Source: Calothrix sp. C42_A2020_038
GTDB taxonomy: Bacteria; Cyanobacteriota; Cyanobacteriia; Cyanobacteriales; Nostocaceae
Direction of reading: 5' to 3'
Assembly (NCBI GenBank): GCA_015272395.1
Contig: JACYLQ010000036.1
Coordinates: 1-64,000, forward strand
DNA length: 64,000 nucleotides
The first letter of the stretch is position 1; the number at the start of each line of letters is the position of its first letter. This document shows positions 54,839-63,062 of this stretch, one piece after another. A program made the translations under genes and the position numbers. The notes under the pieces were generated by a model. That model searched no databases. It was not told the origin of the DNA and saw only the letters and a list, made by a program, of their open reading frames with translations.

Positions 54839-55474
54839 CTACCTTCCTAAATCGTGTAAAGAATTAATAACATCAGTACATTTTTGAGTTATTGCTTCTA
54901 ATTCTTCTTTACTTCCAGATGTCGGAGCCTTTATCACCTCACCAATTCTTACTGTTACAGGTACTGAGCGAGGAATGGCACTACTTTTCTCAATTTCTTG
55001 TGTACCCCACAAACAAACAGGTAACAGTGGTGCCTTTGCTTTTGCTGCCAATAGTGCGGCGCCACGTTTAGGGTCAGTGATTTTACCTGTTGGTGTACGG
55101 GTACCCTGTAAAAATACACCAACAGCCCAACCGTTCTCCAAATATTCTAATGCCGCACGAATTGCTTTTGTATCAGCACTACCACGACTCACAGGATAGG
55201 CTCCGTATAGTTGGATAGCTTTGTTAAAAACAGGGATATCGAATAACTCTTTTTTGGCCATATACGCTACAGGTCGGCGAACGCAATTCGATACAAGCGG
55301 GGGGTCATAGTTACTTGCGTGGTTACTAACTACTACTAGTGGTCCTTCTTGTGGTACATTCTCAGCACCATAAATTCTTCCTCGGAAGTATACGTGAAGC
55401 ATGGGCGCCACAACCGACCACTTGAAGGCATGATAAAGCAGGAGACTGGCAATTGGTTCGCGAATTCTGCTCAC
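54839..55474 (-). CDS. plsC: 1-acyl-sn-glycerol-3-phosphate acyltransferase (lysophosphatidate acyltransferase)
   Basis: A 211-residue enzyme. Motif I is NHASNYDP (NHx4D, the catalytic His-Asp pair), motif II is around YPVSRGSADT and motif III is FLQGTRTPTG (variant of FPEGTRS). It acylates lysophosphatidic acid in membrane lipid synthesis. Cyanobacteria commonly carry several PlsC-like paralogs, so the preferred acyl donor is uncertain. The Q in FLQGTR in place of FPEGTR is a mild deviation. ATG 55474. It is divergent from the ArsR gene, with about 117 bases between. Confidence 0.92.
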   Translation of the reverse strand: MSRIREPIASLLLYHAFKWSVVAPMLHVYFRGRIYGAENVPQEGPLVVVSNHASNYDPPLVSNCVRRPVAYMAKKELFDIPVFNKAIQLYGAYPVSRGSADTKAIRAALEYLENGWAVGVFLQGTRTPTGKITDPKRGAALLAAKAKAPLLPVCLWGTQEIEKSSAIPRSVPVTVRIGEVIKAPTSGSKEELEAITQKCTDVINSLHDLGR

Positions 55475-55590
55475 AATAACATTGTTTAAATCAAACTCAA
55501 CTACAGCATATCACCAGTTGTAGTGTGGTTATTTCCGGACTTTAGCGTCCATAATCAAAATAGATTGCAGTATATTATCAATGACAACCG

Positions 55591-55923
55591 ATGCAAAAAA
55601 ACTCTGCTGCCGTTCCGGATTCAATTATTTTTGGTTTCCATGCTCTTTCTGACCCATTAAGGGTAAAAGTCATAGAACTCTTGCGGCAGCATGAGCTTTG
55701 CGTATGCGATTTATGCGACACTTTGGGGGTAACTCAGTCAAAGCTATCTTTTCATCTCAAAAATCTTAAGGAAGCAGGTTTAGTGCGTTCTCGCCAAGAA
55801 GGACGCTGGATATACTACAGTTTGAACTTAGCTCAGTTTGTGGTTTTAGAACAGTATCTCGCTGAGTTCCGTCGTTTTAGTCCAATACTACCTGCTCGTT
55901 GCTGCGATGATCAAGCTAATTAG
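55591..55923 (+). CDS. ArsR/SmtB-family metalloregulator
   Basis: A 110-residue winged-helix repressor with the classical metal-site motif ELCVCDLC in the alpha-3 helix, which in ArsR binds As(III)/Sb(III) through thiolates. TQSKLSFHLKNLKEAGLVRSRQEGRW is the recognition helix and wing. The C-terminus ends PARCCDDQAN, with two extra cysteines that may join the site. It derepresses metal-efflux genes in relatives; no such gene is adjacent here. Its last 8 bases overlap the 3' end of the convergent PstS-like gene. It is transcribed away from plsC. ATG 55591. Confidence 0.92.
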   Translation: MQKNSAAVPDSIIFGFHALSDPLRVKVIELLRQHELCVCDLCDTLGVTQSKLSFHLKNLKEAGLVRSRQEGRWIYYSLNLAQFVVLEQYLAEFRRFSPILPARCCDDQAN

Positions 55924-56986
55924 CTTCAATAATTTTTTTAACTTCGCTTGATGCTAAGAAATCCATAAAGGATTTAACGACAGGACTCATTGGTTCTTTG
56001 TAGATATAAAATAGTTGGCGCCGAAGGGGGTATATTTTGGAGTCAGGGTTCAAACCATCAATGGGAACTATTCGCACCTTTGTCTGATTTTTAACTTGAG
56101 CGTAAGTAGCATAGCTGATTCCGTTATTTTGAAGTTTTTGAATAATCGGAGTGGTTTCATCGAGTGGATGTGTAGTGATATTAGATGTTGTTCCAAATTC
56201 TTCGTTGTTTAAAACTAATTCTTTAAATGCACTATGAGTTCCGCTAGCAGGGGCCCGGTTAATAACTTGAATTTCACCTTTGCCTCCAACTGCCGACCAG
56301 TTGTTAAGATTTCCTTTAAATATCTCTCTTAGTTGGGCAATTGTTAACCCTTGTTTGAACTCGTTATTTTTGCCAACAATAACCGCGATGGCATCGTGAG
56401 TGAGAAAATTGGCAACAAGTCCTTGAGCTTGTTCTTGTGCCCTCAGAGGACGAGACACAGCAGCTATATCAACTTGATCTGTGCTAATTTGTTGAATTCC
56501 TATATTCGTACCATTCGAGGCAGTTTCAACTATTGAACCAGGACATTTTGATTCAATCAATGTTTTCAGCTTCTTATTAATATGCGCCATACTGGTAGAA
56601 CCATTAATTCGCAGTTTGGCGCCAGATGGTAAACAACTTACTATTGGTTGTGGGGTCGGCTTAGGGATGATGTTCCAAGCGAGAAAGCCTAATAAGATTA
56701 ATCCGAAAGGAATCAATAATGTTTGTACACTTATTTTTTTGTTCTTCGGCTGATTATTCAGAATATTTTCTAAATACTTGATATCATCATTCAAGACTGA
56801 TAACTGTTCCTCAACTTCTATCACTTGTGTCATTAACTGTCGTGCGGTTACTTCGTCTCCTGATATTTGAGCAGCTTGTGCTTGTTGCTCAAGCTGATTT
56901 AATTCGCGAAGTTTTTCTTGATAAGAAAATCTTGCTGTTTCCAACGCTTGTTGTGTATCTTTGGTTGCTATTTTAGATTTATTCAT
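55916..56986 (-). CDS. Membrane-anchored PstS-like substrate-binding protein with coiled coil
   Basis: A 356-residue protein with a mixed layout. The N-terminal ~80 residues are a coiled coil (QEKLRELNQLEQQAQAAQ). One transmembrane helix (about 87-105, VQTLLIPFGLILLGFLAWN) follows. The C-terminal ~240 residues are a phosphate-binding-protein-like domain (LRINGSTSMAHINKKL, DIAAVSRPL, VINRAPASGTHSAFKELVL) with the SGT anion-binding segment. This PBP-like domain in PstS binds phosphate. Fusion to a cytosolic coiled coil and a membrane anchor is not typical of transporters and suggests sensing or scaffolding. No pst permease is adjacent. The next upstream gene on this strand encodes a protein kinase. 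Confidence 0.8.
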   Translation of the reverse strand: MNKSKIATKDTQQALETARFSYQEKLRELNQLEQQAQAAQISGDEVTARQLMTQVIEVEEQLSVLNDDIKYLENILNNQPKNKKISVQTLLIPFGLILLGFLAWNIIPKPTPQPIVSCLPSGAKLRINGSTSMAHINKKLKTLIESKCPGSIVETASNGTNIGIQQISTDQVDIAAVSRPLRAQEQAQGLVANFLTHDAIAVIVGKNNEFKQGLTIAQLREIFKGNLNNWSAVGGKGEIQVINRAPASGTHSAFKELVLNNEEFGTTSNITTHPLDETTPIIQKLQNNGISYATYAQVKNQTKVRIVPIDGLNPDSKIYPLRRQLFYIYKEPMSPVVKSFMDFLASSEVKKIIEAN

Positions 56987-57178
56987 ATAGTTATAGTAAT
57001 TGGATATGACTAATCAATTTTGGGATTTTATGCTAATACTGAGTGTTTATAAATACAGATGTAAATTTGGGTAATGATGTAGAAATATGGCAGTGCTATC
57101 TTTCTACAAAAATTTTAGTAGTCTGTTTTTTTTCATCGGTTTCATACATTAAAGCATCAACAACATCAAATTATTTAA

Positions 57179-58651
57179 TTAAAAACTGGTAACACTACAC
57201 TGTGCTAATTTTAAAGCAATTATATCTAGATAACGCCAATATCTATCACTTTCAGCCCAAACGCGCGAAGGTAAGTGTCCTGGTGGAGCCTCGTCGCTAA
57301 ATTTTAGACTTTGGTGAAATGTTATTGAGTTGTAACTAAGCCATTTTACACGTTGACAAAACAGTACATAGTCTTTTGCAACACTTTCTAATATTTGGCT
57401 TTGGACGCTAAATCCAAATTTGCCATCACTCGCGTTTATCCACAGTTGGTCTATTTTGAGTAATTGCTCACATGGTATTAAGCTAGTTTCGTTAGTTGTT
57501 ATTTTACTACCAGGAGTTTTATTCAGTGTCATACATAATAACTTCCAAGTTTCTAAGTCAGCTTCTTTCCATTTCTTTGATTGAAGTAAAAGTTCAAGTT
57601 TGATATAGTAAATTTCGATTTTAGAAGTTTGTTCGATTTGATTGTTACCTGTAAAATTTGGAGTTAATCTGCTAGGAATTTGTGTTGATGGTAATTGAGA
57701 TGATGTTGTAGGAGGTAAATTATCTAATTGTGTTGGAGATGTTTGAGTACTGACGGTTTTATCCAGCAATGACAGTGCGTGTAGAACTTCCTCTGCTGAT
57801 TGGTATCGATTATTCGGGTAATATTGCAATAATTTATCTAATATTTCACCCAAACCAGTGCTAATCGCATTATCGCTATCTAAATAATTACGCCAAGACC
57901 AACTGACACTAACACCATCTTCACAAGGTATTTTTTGAACAGATTCAATACCCGTTATCAAAGTAATACAGGTGACACCTAAACTATATAAATCACTACT
58001 CTTAAAAACATCACCTCGGAATTGCTCAGGCGCCGCATAATATGAAGTGCCAATAGCAGTAGCTTGCTTTATAAAACTGGAAGATTGCAAAACCTTGGCA
58101 ACACCAAAATCAATTAATACAGGCTTACCATCATCCAATCGCAGAATAATATTGGGTGGCTTAATATCACGGTGTAAAACTTTTTGGTCGTGGACAAACT
58201 TGAGAACAGGCAATATATCATTTAGTAACTGTCTAATTCTCACCTCACTGAACTTACCCTTTGACAATTCCTGCTCCAAAGTTACACCCTTTATAAATTC
58301 CTGAACAATGTAAAGACGTTCTTCGTACAGAAAATGCGCGTGTAAAGTTGGAATTTGCGAATGATTGCCCAAAGTCTCTAAAAGAACAGCTTCCTGCTCA
58401 AACAACTGCACCGCTTTATCCAAGAGTTGCTTGTTTTGAGCAGCAAAACTTAACTGCTTAACCACACAAAGGGGTTTAGATGGTTTATGTTCGTCGATAG
58501 CTAAGAAGGTTTTCCCAAATCCTCCCTTACCAAGAATACGAACTGGTCGATATCTCTCAATCAATAAAAGTTTGTGACCACAACTGTTACAAATCTTTAC
58601 TGTATCGGGATTATCTGGTTGTCGGCAATCTGGGTTAACACAGAAAGTCAT
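57179..58651 (-). CDS. Serine/threonine kinase with N-terminal zinc ribbon and C-terminal GUN4-like domain
   Basis: A 490-residue protein. Residues 1-30: zinc ribbon (CVNPDC, then CNSCG). Residues about 33-290: protein kinase with glycine loop LGKGGFGKTFLAI, the VVKQ lysine, catalytic HRDIKPPNIIL and metal-binding DFGVAK; all key residues are present. Residues about 350-490: a GUN4-like domain (LQSKKWKEADLETWKLL, QLWINASDGKFGFSVQSQ, EAPPGHLPSRVW). GUN4 binds porphyrins and stimulates Mg-chelatase in chlorophyll synthesis. Kinase-GUN4 fusions are known in cyanobacteria, with unproven function. The kinase may be controlled by a porphyrin. Confidence 0.92.
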   Translation of the reverse strand: MTFCVNPDCRQPDNPDTVKICNSCGHKLLLIERYRPVRILGKGGFGKTFLAIDEHKPSKPLCVVKQLSFAAQNKQLLDKAVQLFEQEAVLLETLGNHSQIPTLHAHFLYEERLYIVQEFIKGVTLEQELSKGKFSEVRIRQLLNDILPVLKFVHDQKVLHRDIKPPNIILRLDDGKPVLIDFGVAKVLQSSSFIKQATAIGTSYYAAPEQFRGDVFKSSDLYSLGVTCITLITGIESVQKIPCEDGVSVSWSWRNYLDSDNAISTGLGEILDKLLQYYPNNRYQSAEEVLHALSLLDKTVSTQTSPTQLDNLPPTTSSQLPSTQIPSRLTPNFTGNNQIEQTSKIEIYYIKLELLLQSKKWKEADLETWKLLCMTLNKTPGSKITTNETSLIPCEQLLKIDQLWINASDGKFGFSVQSQILESVAKDYVLFCQRVKWLSYNSITFHQSLKFSDEAPPGHLPSRVWAESDRYWRYLDIIALKLAQCSVTSF

Positions 58652-58934
58652 AGGTATGAGATATAGCTATCCCTAATCTATTCAACCCAGATTAAGAACA
58701 CATTAATAACTCAAAATAGTGAAAGTAACTTATTCAGCGGCGATGTCAAGCTAGTTACAATATCTTTACTACTCAGAATAACTGTAGCAAGATATTGAGT
58801 AATAGTACTATCACCCAGATCAAGTGACATACTCCTACACGTTCCGTTATTGTGGTTAATTATGGTGAAGTGCGGTTGCCAATGTTAATTTATTTAAATT
58901 GTCAGTACGACTCAACAAACTGCGACAAAGGTTT

Positions 58935-60530
58935 ATGAAGCATCTCCGAATTGCTCCGAGTTGGTTACGGTATTTTATTGTTGTAGTGTTGGTGCTAGGA
59001 ATGTGTTTTCGTTTCATTAACCTTGACAGTAAAGTTTTCTGGCATGATGAAACTTTTACGATGTTAAGAGTATCAGGATACACAACTACTGAAGTCAAAC
59101 AACAAGTCTTTAACGGTCGTGTTATTGGCAATAAAAGTCTTGCGAAATTTCAAAGTATTAATGACAACAAAAATTTAAGTAATACAATTAACTCTTTAGC
59201 ACTTGAAGACCCTCAATATCCACCACTTTACTATATATTGGCACGAGCTTGGGTAACAATTTTTGGTGATTCAGTTACAGCGATTAGATGTTTATCTGCT
59301 GTGATTAGTTTGCTATTAATTCCTTGTATGTACTGGTTGTGCTACTTGTTGTTCAAAGTCCCATTAGGGGCACCAGTAATGGCTGTAGTATTAACCATTA
59401 CATCGCCACTTTTGTTTGTTTACTCCCAAGAAGCGCGCGAGTATATACTTTGGGCTGTAATGATTCTATTATCGAGTTCCTGTTTACTCCGGGCGCTACA
59501 ATTACAAATATCACAATCTGCAAAATATCCAGTTTTTAACTGGGGTATATATGCACTCAGTTTAGCACTTAGTATGTACACATTTTTACTGAGTGGATTT
59601 GTAGCGATTGCTCATATAATTTATGTAATTGTAATATCTAAGTTTCGCTGGACTAAGACAGTGGAAGCATTCTGTACAGCGATAGTAGTGAGTTTTTTGT
59701 TCGCTAGTCCCTGGCTAATTATTGTTTTGACCAATTTTTCTAGATTTAATATTACTACAGAGTGGACGATGGCGCCGCTACCTTTGGGCAACTTAATACA
59801 ATCTTGGTTGTTACAACTCACTCGTATTTTTTTTGACTTAGATTGGAACTTAGATAATATTTTTCAATACATAACTGCGCTGTTTTTCTTGAGCTTAGTC
59901 AGCTATGCAATTTATTTTCTGTGTATAACAACAAACATTAAAGTTTGGTTGTTCATCATAACTCTAATTTTTGTTCCAGCGCTACCACTTGTGTTACCTG
60001 ACCTAATTTTCGGTGGAATGCGGTCGGTTTCAGAGCGATACTTAATACCATCATATCTGGGTATAATAATAGCAGTCGCTTACCTTTTGTGCTACCAAGT
60101 AAACAACGGCATATTATCGCGTCGTCAAAATTGCCAAATTATTACAGTAACTGTTATTACACTGGGGTTAATTTCAATTGCTGTTAGCTCTCAGTCAGAG
60201 ACATGGTGGAACAAGGTTGTGAGTTACGGAAACCCAGAAGTTGCTAGAATAATTAATCAAGAGTCGCGCCCGCTTTTAATTAGTGATGATGCCGGAATTA
60301 ACTATGGAAACGTTTTTTCCTTGACTTATTTATTTGAACCAAAAGTTAGATTATTGTTAGTTCAAGAAAACCGAACAGTACCAAGAGTATCAAATCAAAC
60401 CACAAGTATTTTTATCCTGAATCCATCGAATCGATTTCGACGTGATATCGAAAGAGTATATAAATCAAGAACTAACCGTATTTACTCTGATAGATATTAC
60501 TCAGTGTATAAATTACAAAAAACAGTGTAA
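58935..60530 (+). CDS. GT39-like membrane glycosyltransferase
   Basis: A 531-residue protein with about ten to eleven transmembrane helices in GT-C layout. The acidic first-loop motif appears as VFWHDETFTML (D-E, the catalytic acidic pair of PMT/ArnT enzymes) right after the first helix (LRYFIVVVLVLGMCFRFINL). A second landmark is YSQEAREYILWAVM. Members use dolichol-/polyprenyl-linked sugars to glycosylate proteins or lipids outside the cytosol; the acceptor here is unknown. ATG 58935 is preferred over TTG 58899. It stands alone and its 3' end is followed by a degraded GTAGAGACGC-type palindrome near 60527. Confidence 0.85.
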   Translation: MKHLRIAPSWLRYFIVVVLVLGMCFRFINLDSKVFWHDETFTMLRVSGYTTTEVKQQVFNGRVIGNKSLAKFQSINDNKNLSNTINSLALEDPQYPPLYYILARAWVTIFGDSVTAIRCLSAVISLLLIPCMYWLCYLLFKVPLGAPVMAVVLTITSPLLFVYSQEAREYILWAVMILLSSSCLLRALQLQISQSAKYPVFNWGIYALSLALSMYTFLLSGFVAIAHIIYVIVISKFRWTKTVEAFCTAIVVSFLFASPWLIIVLTNFSRFNITTEWTMAPLPLGNLIQSWLLQLTRIFFDLDWNLDNIFQYITALFFLSLVSYAIYFLCITTNIKVWLFIITLIFVPALPLVLPDLIFGGMRSVSERYLIPSYLGIIIAVAYLLCYQVNNGILSRRQNCQIITVTVITLGLISIAVSSQSETWWNKVVSYGNPEVARIINQESRPLLISDDAGINYGNVFSLTYLFEPKVRLLLVQENRTVPRVSNQTTSIFILNPSNRFRRDIERVYKSRTNRIYSDRYYSVYKLQKTV

Positions 60531-60594
60531 AGACGCTATGTTCCTCGTGTCTCTAGAATATCGTATTGATTATTTATACGTTTGGTTTTAAAAC

Positions 60595-60915
60595 AGTTCA
60601 AGTTCATTAATCAGCTTGGGTAAGTCTTTTTGAGAAACTTGACGATGACCAGTTTCAACCATTGAGAGCTACTTCTTCAACTAAAATATCTGGTTGTGGA
60701 GATTCGGGGTTATCGGTTACGTAATAAGAAATTACTCCTCTATCACTATCAACCTCTTCATAGCCAAGAATTTTACTTGCTTCAGGTATATTTTGATGTA
60801 AACGTTGATTTTGCCGAGATTTTAGTTTCTCTAGTTGATTTTGAGCAGTATCAATTGCAACTGCACCACAATCATGACCAGTGTTAATCCTTAGCGAATT
60901 TCTCAATACACCCAA
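60595..60915 (-). pseudogene. Probable gene remnant of unknown family
   Basis: An 86-residue frame (60655-60915) lacks an ATG; TTG 60915 or 60906 would be needed. It ends in AAT GGT TGA, where an ATG in another frame starts a 24-codon frame that runs to about 60588 (MVETGHRQVSQKDLPKLINE). The main frame is polar and has a domain-like piece (EASKILGYEEVDSDRGVISYY), so a decayed gene with a frameshift is plausible. I do not recognise the family. No ribosome binding site was seen. Confidence 0.4.
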
Positions 60916-61219
60916 CTTATATAGCGGTTCTGAGTCAAATGAGGTACAGATTAAATTGATAAATCTCTTGTGGGGCGGGCATCCTTATTAAAAAGCTTAA
61001 ACAAAATTTACAAAAAACGGCTCAAGTTTTATTGAATTAAAATATGTAGATTTCATCGATTAAAATATCGATTTCACAAAAAAAATACTACAGCTATAGA
61101 TGTAGTTAAAAAATTAATATGTTCTCTCGATAGAAGGGTAAATTTAGTATTTTGTATCGTTAGATTAGAGCAGGGAAACAACCTTTGATTTAATAGTTAC
61201 TCAACAAGGAATGAAGACT
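60916..61219. other. Upstream region of the LEA-like pair, with a one-ended repeat
   Basis: About 300 bases. From 60919 (TATAGCGGTTCTGAGTC) to 60983 it contains a partial MITE-like copy including the TTGTGGGGCGGGCATCC palindrome half. The rest is AT-rich and likely the promoter region of the next gene. Confidence 0.5.
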
Positions 61220-62146
61220 ATGGTTGAAAGTAGACAGAACTTTGAACAACGGGATATCCAAGACCGCATTTCAAGTGAACAACCTGATTCTGGTAACAAC
61301 GCGAATATAGGAAACAGACCGGATGCCAAATATAATCAACCATATCAACAGTATGGTGGTTCAGCAAATATCAGTAGTGGATATGCAAGAAATGACTCCA
61401 ACCCTTCAATCGGAACTGGTCAGAATAATCAACAAAATCGTCAATCTGACAAAGACGATACATTGAGCAGAGTTTTACTTGGTGGACTCATCGGTGGTAC
61501 GTTGGGTTCATTAGCTGCTGCTTTTGCTGGAAAAAGAATTGCTCAAGGTTTCAACCATGCTGCTAGAGGTTTAGGAGAAGCTGCAAAAACCGTTGGTTCT
61601 GGTCTAATGCAGACGGGTCAGGGTTTAGGAGAAGCTGTCAAAAGTGTAGCTGAAGGTACAAGCTATGCAGTAGTAGGTGGTGCATTAGACACTGCTTCAG
61701 GTGTTGCTGATGGTGTCACACAAGTAGCAGCAGGTACAATGGATGCTGTACAAAACACGGCTGAAGGTGTAAGCCAGGTTATCAAATCTGGAGCAGACGT
61801 AGTACAGAATACAGCCGAGGGTCTTAGTCAAGCTGTTAAAAGCGGCGCCGACGCAGTACAGAATACAGCTGAAAATGCAAATCAGTCGGTTCAGTATGCG
61901 ACTGATACGTTCAAGTACCAAGCACAGCAAGCTCAATTTTCAACACCTTCTAGCAATCAATATTCTGGTAGCGCATCATATATAGGTAGCCAACCTATGA
62001 ATAGCGGACAGAATAATCCCATCAACGATGCTACCAGTACTACAATAGTTACGCCTTCAGACATTGGAGTGCAAAGATCTACAGCTTCGCTTGATATAGA
62101 TTCATTAGAAGATGAAATTAACCGTGCTGATAGTACTTTTCAATAG
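61220..62146 (+). CDS. LEA/YtxH-like protein, paralog 1
   Basis: A 308-residue protein (from ATG 61220, whose AAGGA site has better spacing than that of ATG 61211). The first ~85 residues are polar and disordered (N, Q, S, G). A glycine-zipper helix follows (LLGGLIGGTLGSLAAAFAGKRIAQGF). Then come ~110 residues of amphipathic Ala/Gly/Val/Thr helix made of loosely repeated 11-residue units such as QNTAEGVSQVIKSGADVV. This resembles group-3 LEA proteins or apolipoprotein-like helices and YtxH-type membrane-associated proteins. It is followed by a shorter paralog. A stress-related role is an inference. Confidence 0.75.
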   Translation: MVESRQNFEQRDIQDRISSEQPDSGNNANIGNRPDAKYNQPYQQYGGSANISSGYARNDSNPSIGTGQNNQQNRQSDKDDTLSRVLLGGLIGGTLGSLAAAFAGKRIAQGFNHAARGLGEAAKTVGSGLMQTGQGLGEAVKSVAEGTSYAVVGGALDTASGVADGVTQVAAGTMDAVQNTAEGVSQVIKSGADVVQNTAEGLSQAVKSGADAVQNTAENANQSVQYATDTFKYQAQQAQFSTPSSNQYSGSASYIGSQPMNSGQNNPINDATSTTIVTPSDIGVQRSTASLDIDSLEDEINRADSTFQ

Positions 62147-62281
62147 ACACCCAATTAATTAATGCGAAAAGGTAGTTCCAAGTATTTTTCTAACTGAAGA
62201 ACTACCTTAATTAAGTATTAACAATAACATAAAGTATCAGCTAATTGCCGTAAGCCCGAACATTCAAAGGACAAAAATATT

Positions 62282-62869
62282 ATGAACAGCAATCAGCAAC
62301 TGTTATCCCCAAATAACCAAAAATCCAGTTATAATTCACCAAGCGAATTGACTGAAACCTATACTGTAGATAACTACTCTCAAACAAACAACAATGAGTT
62401 ATCAAAAGTATTTATCGGAACAATGATTGGCGCCGCGTTGGGTGCAGTAGCAGGAACATTAGCCATTAAGGGTATTGGTGAAAAAGCAAATCAAACTATA
62501 AAAGGTATAGCAAATGTTGCTAGGAATGCTGCAACCAACTTTAATCAAACAGTAAAAACTGTAGGTGAAACAATTAATACTGTTGCTACTGGTGTTCATG
62601 AAACAACAAGAGACGTAGGAGATATTATCAAAGATACTGTTGTTGATGTCAATAATACTGTCAATACATCAGTACATAAAGTCAGGAATACAGCTGTGAA
62701 TGTGAATGATACTGTTAAAAATACTGCAGATATTGTCAAGGAAGCTGCCTCTAATGTCAGTGATACTGTCAGAGATGCAAAGACTGTAAGTTACAATGCA
62801 GGAGAAAATGAGCAGCAAACAGACAACCAAGGCGCCAGTAGTTTTGAAGAACAAAATAAGTACTTGTAA
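62282..62869 (+). CDS. LEA/YtxH-like protein, paralog 2
   Basis: A 195-residue protein with the same plan as its neighbour: polar N-terminus (about 1-40), a glycine-zipper helix (VFIGTMIGAALGAVAGTLAIKGIGE) and a long amphipathic helix of repeated VN-x-TV-x-x-T-type units (NDTVKNTADIVKEAASNVSDTV). ATG 62282 has an AAAGGA site. It lies 135 bases after paralog 1, same strand, so cotranscription is likely, and a strong hairpin (62878-62905) ends the unit. A desiccation- or salt-stress protective function would fit, not shown here. Confidence 0.75.
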   Translation: MNSNQQLLSPNNQKSSYNSPSELTETYTVDNYSQTNNNELSKVFIGTMIGAALGAVAGTLAIKGIGEKANQTIKGIANVARNAATNFNQTVKTVGETINTVATGVHETTRDVGDIIKDTVVDVNNTVNTSVHKVRNTAVNVNDTVKNTADIVKEAASNVSDTVRDAKTVSYNAGENEQQTDNQGASSFEEQNKYL

Positions 62870-62877
62870 TTGTCAAT

Positions 62878-62912
62878 ATTCCCGACTTTTGCAAAAGTCG
62901 GGAATCTAACGG
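62878..62912 (+). terminator. Terminator after the LEA-like pair
   Basis: ATTCCCGACTTTT pairs with AAAAGTCGGGAAT (62878-62905), a 13-bp perfect stem, just after the stop codon. There is a CTAACGG spacer and then CTTTTTCTT. Strong intrinsic terminator. Confidence 0.85.
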
Positions 62913-63033
62913 CTTTTTCTTGGTGAAATACTCCCACCTTCCCCCAACTTAACATTACTGCATAGCAGGTTTTCGATTCGGCTCAACCCAAAAGAGTTAA
63001 TTAAATTAAATTTCTCTGCTTTGGTTAAATGAA

Positions 63034-63047
63034 CAGGCAGGGTGCCT
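63034..63047. repeat. Degraded palindrome CAGGCAGGGTGCCTAT
   Basis: Diverged copy of the AGGCAGGGATGCCT family, between the LEA-like pair and the BcsA-like gene. Confidence 0.45.
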
Positions 63048-63062
63048 ATTCAACATTGATAA

